A DNA stretch of 64,000 nucleotides from Alteromonadaceae bacterium. GTDB lineage: Bacteria > Pseudomonadota > Gammaproteobacteria > Enterobacterales > Alteromonadaceae. The translations under genes were made by a program, and so were the position numbers. Shown one piece after another: positions 46,708 to 56,469 of the stretch (position 1 is the first letter of the stretch; each line of letters begins with the position of its first letter). The DNA lies in contig WKFJ01000036.1 of NCBI GenBank assembly GCA_014872785.1, positions 124,001-188,000 of the forward strand, in the 5' to 3' direction. The notes beneath the pieces were generated by a model. The model had not been told where the DNA came from, made no database searches, and worked only from the letters and a program-made list of their open reading frames with translations.

Positions 46708-47973
46708 ATGAATCTTACAGAACTCAAGAAAAAACCGATTAGCGAGCTAGTTTCTTTAGCAGAAGAAATGGGCATCGAAAACATGGCTCGTGCTCGCAAG
46801 CAGGACATCATCTTTGCTATTTTAAAGACTCACGCAAAAAGCGGTGAAGATATCTTCGGTGATGGTGTTTTAGAAATTCTACAAGATGGATTTGGCTTCT
46901 TACGATCGTCAGATTCTTCTTATCTGGCCGGCCCTGATGATATTTATGTTTCGCCAAGTCAAATCCGTCGATTTAACTTGCGTACCGGTGACACTATTTC
47001 CGGTAAAATCAGACCGCCAAAAGACAGCGAAAGATACTTTGCGCTGCTTAAAATTAACCAGGTTAACTTTGACAAGCCTGAAAACTCACGTAATAAAATC
47101 TTATTTGAAAACCTCACCCCATTGCATGCAGCACGTCGCTTGCGTATGGAGCGCGGTAACGGCAGCACGGAAGATATCACTGCTCGCGTGTTAGACTTAG
47201 CGTCGCCAATTGGAGCGGGTCAACGTGGTTTGATTGTAGCACCACCTAAAGCGGGTAAAACGCTACTTCTACAAAATATTGCACAGTCTATTGCGGCTAA
47301 TCATCCAGATGTTCAATTAATGGTGCTTCTGATTGATGAGCGTCCGGAAGAAGTGACCGAGATGCAACGTTTGGTGCAGGGTGAAGTTGTTGCGTCTACT
47401 TTTGACGAGCCAGCCAGCCGTCACGTACAAGTAGCTGAAATGGTTATTGAGAAAGCGAAGCGTCTCGTTGAACACAAAAAAGACGTTGTTATCCTGCTTG
47501 ACTCAATTACCCGTCTTGCACGTGCATACAATACAGTTATTCCTTCATCTGGTAAGGTTCTAACTGGTGGTGTTGACGCAAATGCATTGCACAAGCCTAA
47601 GCGGTTCTTTGGTGCTGCGCGTAATGTTGAGGAAGGCGGTAGTTTAACTATTATTGCAACTGCACTTATCGATACCGGTTCGAAAATGGATGAAGTCATC
47701 TACGAAGAATTTAAAGGTACCGGTAATATGGAGCTACACCTCAATCGCAAGATTGCAGAGAAACGCGTATTCCCAGCGATTGATTTTAACCGTTCTGGTA
47801 CTCGTCGTGAGGAATTACTTACTACTCAAGATGAGCTACAGAAAATGTGGATTTTACGCAAGATCGTTCACGAGATGTCGGAAATCGACGCAATGGAATT
47901 CCTGATTGGTAAATTGGCAATGACCAAAACCAATGATGAGTTCTTTGTCGCAATGCGTCGTCAAAAATCCTAG
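46708..47973 (+). CDS. rho: Transcription termination factor Rho
   Basis: 421 residues, near the usual 419. The N-terminal domain ([20 protein letters not shown]), a cold-shock RNA-binding domain ([24 protein letters not shown]), and the ATPase with Walker [20 protein letters not shown] and the Q-loop/R-loop regions are all intact. It is a hexameric RNA helicase. A terminator follows. Confidence 0.98.
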   Translation: MNLTELKKKPISELVSLAEEMGIENMARARKQDIIFAILKTHAKSGEDIFGDGVLEILQDGFGFLRSSDSSYLAGPDDIYVSPSQIRRFNLRTGDTISGKIRPPKDSERYFALLKINQVNFDKPENSRNKILFENLTPLHAARRLRMERGNGSTEDITARVLDLASPIGAGQRGLIVAPPKAGKTLLLQNIAQSIAANHPDVQLMVLLIDERPEEVTEMQRLVQGEVVASTFDEPASRHVQVAEMVIEKAKRLVEHKKDVVILLDSITRLARAYNTVIPSSGKVLTGGVDANALHKPKRFFGAARNVEEGGSLTIIATALIDTGSKMDEVIYEEFKGTGNMELHLNRKIAEKRVFPAIDFNRSGTRREELLTTQDELQKMWILRKIVHEMSEIDAMEFLIGKLAMTKTNDEFFVAMRRQKS

Positions 47974-47986
47974 CGCTAAGAATATA

Positions 47987-48012
47987 AAAAAACCTGCTTC
48001 GGCAGGTTTTTT
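47987..48012 (+). terminator. Terminator after rho
   Basis: Stem AAACCTGC/GCAGGTTT with a TTCG loop and T-run; A-run on the other side makes it bidirectional, serving the convergent rsd gene. Confidence 0.92.
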
Positions 48013-48039
48013 ATGTCTATTTAACTGGGCTGGACTCGT

Positions 48040-48498
48040 TTAATTTTTTACTAAAGTACCAATCAATCTGTCTTCTAATTCGAAACGCTCTTCCATCTGC
48101 TGGCCTAATTGCGCAAGGCTGATGTCAAACTTACTCAAATCGTCGTTTTCAGATAAATTGGCAAAGCTATCATTAAAGGTTAACGCGGCGTCTGTAGTAC
48201 TGGATATTTGGGGATACAGCTCTTCAGCAAGTTTTTGAGCATTACTGTCGGCATCGCATTCAGCCAAGATTTTGTCATACATCTCGAAATGTCCTGCCGA
48301 TACATAATCCATTAAGATTTCGCAGAAAGACTCAATAGAATTACTTTCAGGAAAAGCGTTTTCTGCTTTTTCAAATGGTGGCAAACCCGCTAATTGGCAG
48401 TACTGTACCAATAGTTGCTTTCGTTCATCTAACCAAGTGTCGATGATATCGTGGGAGCCTGAAAACTTTTCGGCAGCTTGTTCAAGTTTCTTTAACAT
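48040..48498 (-). CDS. rsd: Rsd/AlgQ-family anti-sigma 70 factor
   Basis: 152 residues. IDTWLDERKQLLVQYCQLAG, FCEILMDYVSAGHFEMYD and the C-terminal RFELEDRLIG match Rsd/AlgQ. In E. coli rsd also lies beside nudC and hemE. It binds sigma-70 in stationary phase and tunes SpoT. Confidence 0.87.
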   Translation of the reverse strand: MLKKLEQAAEKFSGSHDIIDTWLDERKQLLVQYCQLAGLPPFEKAENAFPESNSIESFCEILMDYVSAGHFEMYDKILAECDADSNAQKLAEELYPQISSTTDAALTFNDSFANLSENDDLSKFDISLAQLGQQMEERFELEDRLIGTLVKN

Positions 48499-48650
48499 GG
48501 TTGATGTCTCTGCATCGGGTCACTTAGTTTTGAGTATAACAAATTGTTGGACAGTCTAAAGGTTTGTTTTCTATATCGTTAAGATGACTTCAACTGCAAG
48601 GCGGTTGATGCTAGTCTCTTCGCAAAATCCAATAAGTTGTCACTGTTGTT

Positions 48651-49460
48651 ATGATCAAACAGAACGTTCAATTTCTCCCGCATGAAGAGCATGTCTTTAT
48701 TGTTATTTCTCAAAATAGGATCCTCAAGGAAATTGAGCAGACGGGCTTGTTACAGCAGTCTTGGCAACAGCTTACTTTTCTTCATGAATACCGTGACGAA
48801 GTGGTAGAAGTAGGTAATTTTGATGATAAGCGGGTGTTTGTTGTCGATATGGGTAATGAACAGCCCGGTATTGAAAAGTACGAAACAGCGAGTTTGCGTT
48901 CGATGCTTCTACAACTGCCAACTCACTGGTTTGAAATAGTCTCAAGAGCTTGGCAAACCGCACTTTTTTTAAGAACTCATCGCTTTTGCGGTCAGTGTGG
49001 CAGTCGTATGCAAAATGTGGGGTGGGAGTTAGCAGTGCATTGCGATACTTGCCAGCATCGCTGTTACCCTAGAATTTCTCCTTGCATTATCGTTGCTATC
49101 AGAAAAGGCAATCAAATCCTCTTGGCGCAAGGTAAAAATCATACTGGAGGCATGTTCTCCACCCTCGCGGGTTTCGTCGAAAGCGGTGAAACGCTTGAGC
49201 AGGCAGTACATCGAGAGGTGTATGAAGAGGTTTCTGTAAAAGTGAAGAATCTTCAGTACTTTAGTAGTCAGCCTTGGCCATTCCCGCATTCGTTAATGTG
49301 TGGTTTCTTGGCTGAATATGACAGTGGCGAGATTGCAGTCGATGGTGATGAAATAGTTGAAGCACACTGGTTCGATTTTGACGATTTACCTAAAATTCCA
49401 CCGGTTTTTTCTATTGCCGGGCAACTCATTCAAGCCACGTTGAAAGGCACATCAAGTTGA
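48651..49460 (+). CDS. nudC: NAD+ diphosphatase / RNA decapping hydrolase NudC
   Basis: 269 residues. A four-Cys zinc site (FCGQCGSRM and HCDTCQHRCYP) precedes the Nudix box, which begins GFVESGETLEQAV and ends REVYEEVSV. The motif SQPWPFPHSLM is diagnostic of NudC. It hydrolyses NAD(H) and removes NAD caps from RNA. Confidence 0.95.
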   Translation: MIKQNVQFLPHEEHVFIVISQNRILKEIEQTGLLQQSWQQLTFLHEYRDEVVEVGNFDDKRVFVVDMGNEQPGIEKYETASLRSMLLQLPTHWFEIVSRAWQTALFLRTHRFCGQCGSRMQNVGWELAVHCDTCQHRCYPRISPCIIVAIRKGNQILLAQGKNHTGGMFSTLAGFVESGETLEQAVHREVYEEVSVKVKNLQYFSSQPWPFPHSLMCGFLAEYDSGEIAVDGDEIVEAHWFDFDDLPKIPPVFSIAGQLIQATLKGTSS

Positions 49461-49480
49461 TTTAAAGCCAACAAAAATAA

Positions 49481-49508
49481 AAAAGCCTCGTCAGTGACGA
49501 GGCTTGAA
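49481..49508. terminator. Hairpin terminator between nudC and hemE
   Basis: Stem AAGCCTCGTC/GACGAGGCTT with an AGT loop; the A5 run on the left makes it look stronger for minus-strand transcripts, but it can also end nudC. Confidence 0.7.
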
Positions 49509-49726
49509 TTCTTGTTAGCGTCTGGGTCCCGTGTTTCGGGCTTCTTGCTTCTTATTGAGGAGTTGAATCATCAACTTGGAATAAGTTATAGCAAAAAATA
49601 AAAGAATGACAAGTTTTTTAGTTTAAAAATTGAACTAAATGTCGAATAAAGCCTTATTTTTAGCGTTTCTTACGTCATTTAGTGTAAACTGCCTGCGTTT
49701 TTTTGCTGTACTTGGAATGAAGTTAA

Positions 49727-50794
49727 ATGTCATCTGAATTGAAAAATGATCGTTATTTACGAGCACTATTGCGCCAGCCTGTCGACGTAACGCCAGTATG
49801 GATGATGCGTCAAGCCGGGCGATATCTGCCAGAGTATCGTGAGACTCGATCACAAGCAGGTGATTTTATGGCGCTGTGCAAAAACACCGAATTGGCTTGT
49901 GAGGTAACACTGCAACCACTGCGTCGTTACCCACTTGATGCGGCTATATTGTTTTCAGACATATTAACCATTCCAGATGCGATGGGACTTGGCCTTTATT
50001 TTGAAACTGGCGAAGGGCCAAAATTCGAGAATCCTGTTTCTTCTATGGCGGCGATTCAAGCATTGCCGATTCCCGACCCAGAACAAGAACTACAATATGT
50101 GATGAATGCGGTTAGAGCCATTCGCAAAGCGTTAAATGGCGATGTTCCCCTGATTGGCTTTTCAGGCAGTCCCTGGACACTGGCAACCTATATGGTTGAA
50201 GGTGGTTCGAGTAAAACCTTTAGCAAAGTCAAAAAGTTGTTATTCAGCGATCCTGAAGCTGCACATTTGCTGCTAGATAAGTTAGCTGACTCCGTTATTT
50301 TATACCTAAACGCGCAAATTAAAGCCGGCGCGCAGTCCTTGATGGTATTCGATACGTGGGGCGGGGTTTTGTCACCTTCTGCATACAAAGAGTTTTCACT
50401 TCACTACATGGCCAAAATCGTAGATGGCTTAATTCGTGAAAATGATGGTAGCAAAGTACCAGTGACTTTGTTTACCAAAAATGGTGGGCAATGGCTTGAA
50501 GACATTGCTGCTACTGGATGTGATGCGGTCGGTCTTGATTGGACGACTAATATTGCCGATGCCAAAGCGCGTGTTGGTGATAAAGTTGCGTTGCAAGGTA
50601 ATATGGATCCTTGCATGTTGCACGCGCCTGTTGGACGCATTCAGCAAGAGGTGCAGTCAATTCTCGAAGGTTTTGGCTATGGTTCGGGGCATGTATTCAA
50701 CTTAGGACATGGTATTCACCCTGATATCGATCCTGAAAAAGCCGGTGCGTTTATCGAGTCGGTACATCAATTAAGTAAGCCATATCATTTATAA
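49727..50794 (+). CDS. hemE: Uroporphyrinogen decarboxylase
   Basis: 355 residues, standard length. [19 protein letters not shown], the catalytic Asp in [29 protein letters not shown] and [15 protein letters not shown] are all intact. It decarboxylates uroporphyrinogen III to coproporphyrinogen III. Confidence 0.98.
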   Translation: MSSELKNDRYLRALLRQPVDVTPVWMMRQAGRYLPEYRETRSQAGDFMALCKNTELACEVTLQPLRRYPLDAAILFSDILTIPDAMGLGLYFETGEGPKFENPVSSMAAIQALPIPDPEQELQYVMNAVRAIRKALNGDVPLIGFSGSPWTLATYMVEGGSSKTFSKVKKLLFSDPEAAHLLLDKLADSVILYLNAQIKAGAQSLMVFDTWGGVLSPSAYKEFSLHYMAKIVDGLIRENDGSKVPVTLFTKNGGQWLEDIAATGCDAVGLDWTTNIADAKARVGDKVALQGNMDPCMLHAPVGRIQQEVQSILEGFGYGSGHVFNLGHGIHPDIDPEKAGAFIESVHQLSKPYHL

Positions 50795-50801
50795 GCACGC
50801 T

Positions 50802-51473
50802 TTGAAAAATATTATTTGTCTCTTGGCGTTGCTTGCCAATTTTTATCTGGCAGCCGGTGAGGTGCATAAACATAGCCGTATCGGCTCTCACGGTATGGCA
50901 TTGTTCTTAGTTGATGAAGTGGCGTACGTTAGCCATATGCCACTTTATGGATTCCCACACGATGTTCAGATTCTCTACCAGGTCGAGTTATCTCAGTCTA
51001 TGCAGCAAGACCTAAAGGAAGCACAGTCCGATTTTCTGAGCTTATTGCCCGAAAATTTTGACTTGAACATGATGTTTGAGGGCAAACAATTTGACATTCC
51101 GTCCGTACTTTATGATGGGCACTTTGAAAGAGGTGGTCGCCCGATTTCGGATTCTCTTGTGACATTTGCAGAGCGCATCTATCTTCGTAAACTTGAGCCG
51201 AATACTGCACAAAGCAATGATAGTAACTATGCCATAGTTAACATCAATTCACAGCAAACACTACTTGTACATGACATTCAGTCGCGTCCGTCTTTTGATC
51301 ACATTGTGTCGCTTGATAAAGAGGATTGCGCCGACTCTGAAGAAGAACTTTACGAAGTCAGTGCCACGACTGATAAAATTGACCAGGCTCAGCAAATGTT
51401 AATGCTAAAGGCCGCGTTGCCAACGTGCGCGAGACTGACGAGTTTGTATTGGGAAACTCAAGACTTTAGATAA
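50802..51473 (+). CDS. Hypothetical secreted protein
   Basis: 223 residues from TTG 50802, seven bases after hemE. The N-terminus KNIICLLALLANFYLAAG is a plausible signal peptide. Features seen are HKHSRIGSHGMALFLVD, LPLYGFPHDVQIL-like region and two late Cys (EDCADSEE, LPTCARL) that could form a disulphide. I do not recognise the family. Location after hemE suggests co-transcription. Confidence 0.7.
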   Translation: MKNIICLLALLANFYLAAGEVHKHSRIGSHGMALFLVDEVAYVSHMPLYGFPHDVQILYQVELSQSMQQDLKEAQSDFLSLLPENFDLNMMFEGKQFDIPSVLYDGHFERGGRPISDSLVTFAERIYLRKLEPNTAQSNDSNYAIVNINSQQTLLVHDIQSRPSFDHIVSLDKEDCADSEEELYEVSATTDKIDQAQQMLMLKAALPTCARLTSLYWETQDFR

Positions 51474-51481
51474 ATAGGGGC

Positions 51482-51931
51482 TTATTTTTTAATCCGAGCT
51501 AGAAACCTATCTAGTTGATTGGCAAACTCTTGCTTGTCAGTATTGGAAAAGGCGGCATTTTTACCCGTCTCAATACCGCTACTGCGCAACGTATCCATAA
51601 AGTCCCGCATATTCAGGCGCTGACCAATATTGTGTTTAGTCAGTTTTTCACCGCGCATATTGATAACTTCCACTTCGTTTTCGATGACTTCTGATGCAAG
51701 GGGTATGTCGTTTGTGATTACCAACTCACCTGCACTGGCTCGCTTTACAATTTCGTTATCTGCGACGTCAAAACCTTTTTCTACTTGCAACATTTGGGTA
51801 AAGTCGGTGCGCTTGATAGGGAGTGGCTGATTTGCGACAAAAGTGACGAGAGTCTGTGTGCGCATCGCGGCCTTACATATAATTTCTCGAAGTGGTACGG
51901 GACAAGAATCCGCATCTACCCATATTCTCAT
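51482..51931 (-). CDS. UPF0178 (YaiI/YqxD) family protein
   Basis: 149 residues. MRIWVDADSCPVPLREII opens the PIN-like fold, with FVANQPLPI, ADNEIVKRASAGELVITNDIPLA and RGEKLTKHNI following. Putative nuclease of unknown substrate. It lies 21 bases after queG on the same strand. Confidence 0.9.
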   Translation of the reverse strand: MRIWVDADSCPVPLREIICKAAMRTQTLVTFVANQPLPIKRTDFTQMLQVEKGFDVADNEIVKRASAGELVITNDIPLASEVIENEVEVINMRGEKLTKHNIGQRLNMRDFMDTLRSSGIETGKNAAFSNTDKQEFANQLDRFLARIKK

Positions 51932-51952
51932 ATTGATTCTCTATTGATGAAA

Positions 51953-53095
51953 CTAAGCGTCTCGAGGTAAGCCTTTGTTAATCGAACGCAGGAGTCTATC
52001 GTGCTTGCGATTGTCTTCTGATTCGATTGTCGCCTTATTACTTTGCTCTTGCAATGCCCACTCGATATGTTCTGCCACCAATGGCGTTGCTTTTCGTAGG
52101 GCACTTTTCAAAACATCAATAATCGCTTTAGAGTGTTCTGCATTGCCCAATGCGACGGCGATATTGCGTTGCCATTTTTCGTAACCAATACGTCGAATGG
52201 CTGAACCTTGCGTATTTTGTAAAAACTGTGTTTCAGACCAAGAAAACAGCTCGATTAAGTCAGTATTCAGCATGTTTATTCGACCGTTAAAATCGTCTTC
52301 GTTTGTCAATTTGGCGAAACGATTCCAGGGACAAATTAGTTGGCAGTCGTCGCAACCGTATATTCGGTTTCCCATGGGTTTGCGAAACTCGACTGGGATC
52401 GCCTCATTGCTTTCAATAGTTAAGTAACTTATACAGCGACGGCCATCGACGACATATGGCTCGACAATGGCATTGGTTGGACACACAGTCAGACAAGCTG
52501 TGCAACTGCCGCACTGCTCTTTAATGGGGATATCGGTAGGCAGCGGTAAGTTGATGAATAACTCCCCCAAAAAAAACCAAGAGCCTGCTTCAGGATGCAA
52601 CGTTAGCGAGTGTTTTCCTGTCCATCCAACTCCCGATTTTTCAGCAGCAGCATGTTCCAATACAGGGGCTGAATCTACAAATGGACGAAAACTGACGTCC
52701 GGTACTTTTTCGGCAATCTTATCACCGAGTTTTTTCAGGCGAGAGCGAAGTACTTTGTGATAATCGCGTCCTACAGCGTAGCGACTGATATAGGCTTTTT
52801 GTCTGTTAGAGAGCGTTCTAGCGAAACCGGCATTTGGGGGTAAATAGTCCATTCGTGCACTGATGATACGTATTGTGCCTTCATGCAATTGTTCGGGGTG
52901 TAATCTTAAGTCCGCGTGTCGTTCCATAAACGACATGTCGCCATGGTACTTTTTCTCCAACCAGGTCATTAGTGGTTGCTTATGCCGTTGCATATCAATG
53001 TCTGAAATTCCGATCTGTTGAAAACCTAGTTCTTTACCCCACCTCTTGATATCTTGAGCGAGAACCGATAATTCAGAATTTGAAATAGATGACAT
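51953..53095 (-). CDS. queG: Epoxyqueuosine reductase QueG
   Basis: 380 residues from ATG 53095, the family length. Two ferredoxin-type cluster sites, CGSCTACLTVCPTNAI and GCDDCQLICPWNR, follow the cobalamin-binding N-terminal part (RYAVGRDYHKVLR, DSAPVLEHAAAEKSGVGW). HEAT-like repeats are at the C-terminus. It reduces epoxyqueuosine in tRNA. The start codon overlaps that of the divergent nnr gene; an upstream ATG at 53191 lies inside nnr and is rejected. Confidence 0.95.
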   Translation of the reverse strand: MSSISNSELSVLAQDIKRWGKELGFQQIGISDIDMQRHKQPLMTWLEKKYHGDMSFMERHADLRLHPEQLHEGTIRIISARMDYLPPNAGFARTLSNRQKAYISRYAVGRDYHKVLRSRLKKLGDKIAEKVPDVSFRPFVDSAPVLEHAAAEKSGVGWTGKHSLTLHPEAGSWFFLGELFINLPLPTDIPIKEQCGSCTACLTVCPTNAIVEPYVVDGRRCISYLTIESNEAIPVEFRKPMGNRIYGCDDCQLICPWNRFAKLTNEDDFNGRINMLNTDLIELFSWSETQFLQNTQGSAIRRIGYEKWQRNIAVALGNAEHSKAIIDVLKSALRKATPLVAEHIEWALQEQSNKATIESEDNRKHDRLLRSINKGLPRDA

Positions 53096-54633
53096 TAAAG
53101 GCCTATGTAAATATTTTTCCGCCTGAGAGCTTAGCACAGAAAGTGTATGCCGCCGATCAAGTGCGTTTAGTTGAGCCCAAAGCTGCGGCATTGGCCGGTA
53201 TCAGCATGTATCAGCTAATGGAACGCGCGGGACAGGCCGTTGTAGATAAAATGCAGCAATTGTTTCCTAAAACTGAAAAGTTGCTGGTATTAGCAGGCCA
53301 CGGCAACAATGGTGGTGACGCCTATGTTGTAGCTAGGTTGGCCAAGAATCTGGGTATTAACACAACACTTTGCGAATTCGGGAAGTGTGAAAAATTGTCT
53401 GAGGACGCTGCCAATGCCCGTAAAAAATGGCTAGCGACAGGTGCGACTCCGGCTCTTTTTAACGAACAAGTGTTGAGCGATTTTGATTTGTGTATTGATG
53501 GATTGTTGGGCACAGGAATAAAAGGAGAGGTGCGTACAGCACTGGCGTCAGTTATAGGCCGTATTAATGCGTCCGATATTGATGTGCTGGCTATCGATGT
53601 GGCGTCTGGGTTAAATGCTGACACCGGTGCGATTTCGGGCATTGCGATTGAAGCGGCGGCGACAGTTACTTTTATTGGCATTAAGTCGGGTTTGGTCACC
53701 AGCACTGGAAAGCAGCATACAGGACAGTTATTTTTTGATGATTTAGGGGTTGGCGATGAATTTAATCGATTGGCTGTTCCCGTTGCGAAATTGATTTCAT
53801 TTGAGCAGCTAAACCCCCTTCCACCCAGACCGATTGCGGCACATAAAGGCAGCTTTGGTAAGCTGTTGTGCATAGGTGGCAATGCTGGGTATGCAGGGGC
53901 AATTAGAATTGCCGGTGAGGCGGCACTTCGCTGCGGCGCTGGTTTAGTTAAAGTGTATTGCCATAAGCAGTCGCAGCAAAGTATTAGTATTGGTCGTCCG
54001 GAGTTGATGACTGAATCACGAGAAGAGCAGTATCTTGAAGCATTGAAGTGGGCGACAGCAATTGTTATTGGCCCTGGACTAGGTAAAGACAATTGGGCGT
54101 ATCGCGCACTCAAGTTCGCGCTTGACCACTGCTTACAATTTCACAAACCTCTCGTATTAGATGCCGATGCACTCAATTTAATAGCACAACACAAGCGTTT
54201 AGTGGTGCCTAAGAATCTGGCAATATTAACTCCGCATCCTGCGGAGGCTGCGCGTTTGATCGAAGGTACCGTTGCTCGGGTAGAATCTGACCGCTATCAA
54301 GTAGCCAGGGATCTTTCCATGCATTATGATGCGGTAACCTTGCTCAAGGGCGCAGGTACACTAGTGACCTCACAAAATAATACCTGGGTATGTACCGATG
54401 CAAACCCTGGCATGGCCAGCCCCGGTATGGGCGATCTGTTGTCGGGGGTATTAGGCTCCCTGTTGGCTCAAGGTATGAGTAATCGCCTTTCGGCTATTTT
54501 TGGCGCTTGTTTGCACAGTGCAGCTGCCGATGTGGCAAGTAAACGCGAGGGTGAAAGGGGATTAATGGCAAGTGATTTACTGCCAGACTTAAGAAAGTTA
54601 GTGAATAAGGAACAACGAGTTTTATGCTCCTAA
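53089..54633 (+). CDS. nnr: Bifunctional NAD(P)HX epimerase/dehydratase
   Basis: 514 residues. The N-terminal YjeF_N epimerase has LAGHGNNGGDAYVVARL and DGLLGTGIKGE; the C-terminal ribokinase-like YjeF_C dehydratase has IGPGLGKD, LDADALNLIA, LTPHPAEAARL and NPGMASPGMGDLLSG. It repairs damaged NAD(P)H hydrates. It overlaps tsaE by 10 bases and is divergent from queG. Confidence 0.95.
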   Translation: MTLKAYVNIFPPESLAQKVYAADQVRLVEPKAAALAGISMYQLMERAGQAVVDKMQQLFPKTEKLLVLAGHGNNGGDAYVVARLAKNLGINTTLCEFGKCEKLSEDAANARKKWLATGATPALFNEQVLSDFDLCIDGLLGTGIKGEVRTALASVIGRINASDIDVLAIDVASGLNADTGAISGIAIEAAATVTFIGIKSGLVTSTGKQHTGQLFFDDLGVGDEFNRLAVPVAKLISFEQLNPLPPRPIAAHKGSFGKLLCIGGNAGYAGAIRIAGEAALRCGAGLVKVYCHKQSQQSISIGRPELMTESREEQYLEALKWATAIVIGPGLGKDNWAYRALKFALDHCLQFHKPLVLDADALNLIAQHKRLVVPKNLAILTPHPAEAARLIEGTVARVESDRYQVARDLSMHYDAVTLLKGAGTLVTSQNNTWVCTDANPGMASPGMGDLLSGVLGSLLAQGMSNRLSAIFGACLHSAAADVASKREGERGLMASDLLPDLRKLVNKEQRVLCS

Positions 54634-55088
54634 ATTTCAATAGTGAAAATGAACAAAACACCGAAGCACTGGCTGCCAAAATTGCCAGTGGTTGTTTGCA
54701 ATTAAAGTCTTCTTACACAATACATTTGCTGGGAGATTTAGGGGCGGGTAAAACCTGCTTTTCGCGTGGATTTATTAAGGCATTGGGGCATGAGGGGTCG
54801 GTAAAGAGTCCTACTTACACGCTGGTGGAGCCTTATGATATTGACGACTATAAAGTTTTTCACTTTGATCTCTACCGATTGTCAGACCCAGAAGAACTGG
54901 AGTTCATGGGGTTTCGTGATTACTTACAAGCCAATGTCATTAGTTTGATTGAGTGGCCCAGCAAAGGTGAGGGAGTGCTACCCACACCAGACCTTAAATT
55001 AAATATTGAGTTTGTTGATTCTGGGCGTAATATAAGGATGGAAGCTCTGTCCGAAAATGGGAAGAAGCTGATACAAAAATTAAAATAA
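54624..55088 (+). CDS. tsaE: tRNA threonylcarbamoyladenosine biosynthesis ATPase TsaE
   Basis: 154 residues. Walker A GDLGAGKTCFSRG, TYTLVEPYDI and FDLYRLSDPEELEFMG, and LIEWPSKGE are family signatures. It drives the t6A modification complex with TsaB and TsaD. Confidence 0.95.
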   Translation: MLLNFNSENEQNTEALAAKIASGCLQLKSSYTIHLLGDLGAGKTCFSRGFIKALGHEGSVKSPTYTLVEPYDIDDYKVFHFDLYRLSDPEELEFMGFRDYLQANVISLIEWPSKGEGVLPTPDLKLNIEFVDSGRNIRMEALSENGKKLIQKLK

Positions 55089-55097
55089 TATGTATCG

Positions 55098-56435
55098 ATG
55101 AGAAATTGTATTGTAAGCGCTAAAATCCTGGTATTACTGTGCTCGCTTTGGGCTGGGCAGGCTTTTGCGTCTTCATCCAACCTAAATAGCATTAATAGCG
55201 TCCGCATTTGGCCCTCTCCGAACAATACACGTGTGGTTTTCGACTTAGAACAAAACCCTGATTTTAGTTATTTCGTATTAAGTAACCCGGAACGCCTCGT
55301 AATAGATCTTAAAAAGACGCGTGGTCGCACCGATTTTTCTAAGTATCAGAACAAAAGCAAACTGGTTAAACGCATTCGGCACAGCACGCCAAAGGCGAAA
55401 AACGCAGTGCGAATTGTCCTAGAATTGAACGAGAAGGTGAAACCTCAGATTTTTTCTTTGGTTCCCACTGCACCTTATGGCAACCGCTTGGTGGTTGATT
55501 TAGCCAGTCGCACGCAGAGTAAAAATCAGCCGATAGATAATAAATACAATCAACGAGATAACGACATTATCGTGGTCATTGACGCTGGTCACGGTGGAGA
55601 AGATCCAGGTTCAATCGGTCCTAAAGGCAGTTACGAGAAAAATGCGACGTTGAGTATTGCGAAAAAACTGGCTGACATGATCAATCGCGAGCGCGGAATG
55701 AAAGCGATTTTAACTCGGACCGGTGACTACTATATCTTGCCCAATCGACGTCCTGAGATAGCTCGTGAAAAGAAGGCTGACTTATTGGTGTCGATTCACG
55801 CTGATGCGTTTACTACCCCTCAACCCAGTGGCGCCTCTGTGTGGGTGCTTTCAACTGGTAGAGCTAATACTGAGCTCGGCCGCTGGATGGAGAGCACTGA
55901 AAAACATTCGGAATTATTAGGTGGTGCCGCTGAGGTCATTCAAGACACTGCCAATGAACGCTATTTGACACAGGCGCTGTTAGACATGTCCATGGATCAT
56001 TCTATTGCGACAAGCTACGACGTCAGCCGCGATATCTTAAAAGAACTAAAAGCCATGACAAAGCTGCATAAAAAACGCCCTCAGGCAGCAAGTTTGGCAG
56101 TACTTACTTCTCCTGATATACCTTCTGTTCTAGTTGAAACTGGGTTTATCTCGAATCCCCGGGAAGAAAAAAATTTGTTTTGGGGTAAGCATCAAACCCG
56201 TTTGGCAGATGCCATCTTCACAGGGATAAAGAATCATTTTCGCTCCAGTCCACCCGATGGTACTCTGTGGGCGAACAATCGCCCCAGAGTTCGAACTCAC
56301 ACTGTTGTCAGTGGTGACTCTTTATCCGAGCTTGCACAACGGTATAATGTGTCGGTGCGCAACATAAAGCGCGCAAATAATTTGAACTCTGACTTGGTGC
56401 GAATTGGTCAAGTCCTGAGTATTCCGCAAAGCTAA
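55098..56435 (+). CDS. amiB: N-acetylmuramoyl-L-alanine amidase AmiB-like
   Basis: 445 residues. The signal peptide ends at about 25 (AGQAFASS). An AMIN domain ([20 protein letters not shown]) precedes Amidase_3 with Zn ligands in [14 protein letters not shown] and VSIHADAF, and [14 protein letters not shown]. One C-terminal LysM domain ([18 protein letters not shown]) binds peptidoglycan. It cleaves septal peptidoglycan. Confidence 0.94.
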   Translation: MRNCIVSAKILVLLCSLWAGQAFASSSNLNSINSVRIWPSPNNTRVVFDLEQNPDFSYFVLSNPERLVIDLKKTRGRTDFSKYQNKSKLVKRIRHSTPKAKNAVRIVLELNEKVKPQIFSLVPTAPYGNRLVVDLASRTQSKNQPIDNKYNQRDNDIIVVIDAGHGGEDPGSIGPKGSYEKNATLSIAKKLADMINRERGMKAILTRTGDYYILPNRRPEIAREKKADLLVSIHADAFTTPQPSGASVWVLSTGRANTELGRWMESTEKHSELLGGAAEVIQDTANERYLTQALLDMSMDHSIATSYDVSRDILKELKAMTKLHKKRPQAASLAVLTSPDIPSVLVETGFISNPREEKNLFWGKHQTRLADAIFTGIKNHFRSSPPDGTLWANNRPRVRTHTVVSGDSLSELAQRYNVSVRNIKRANNLNSDLVRIGQVLSIPQS

Positions 56436-56469
56436 CATCAGCGAATCGTCGCTTCACCGAGAGAAATAC

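Noticed and set aside
53322-54113. 263-residue minus-strand ORF
   Set aside because: Long shadow frame opposite nnr, rich in Ser/Pro/Ile with no domain, while nnr is full-length and well conserved.
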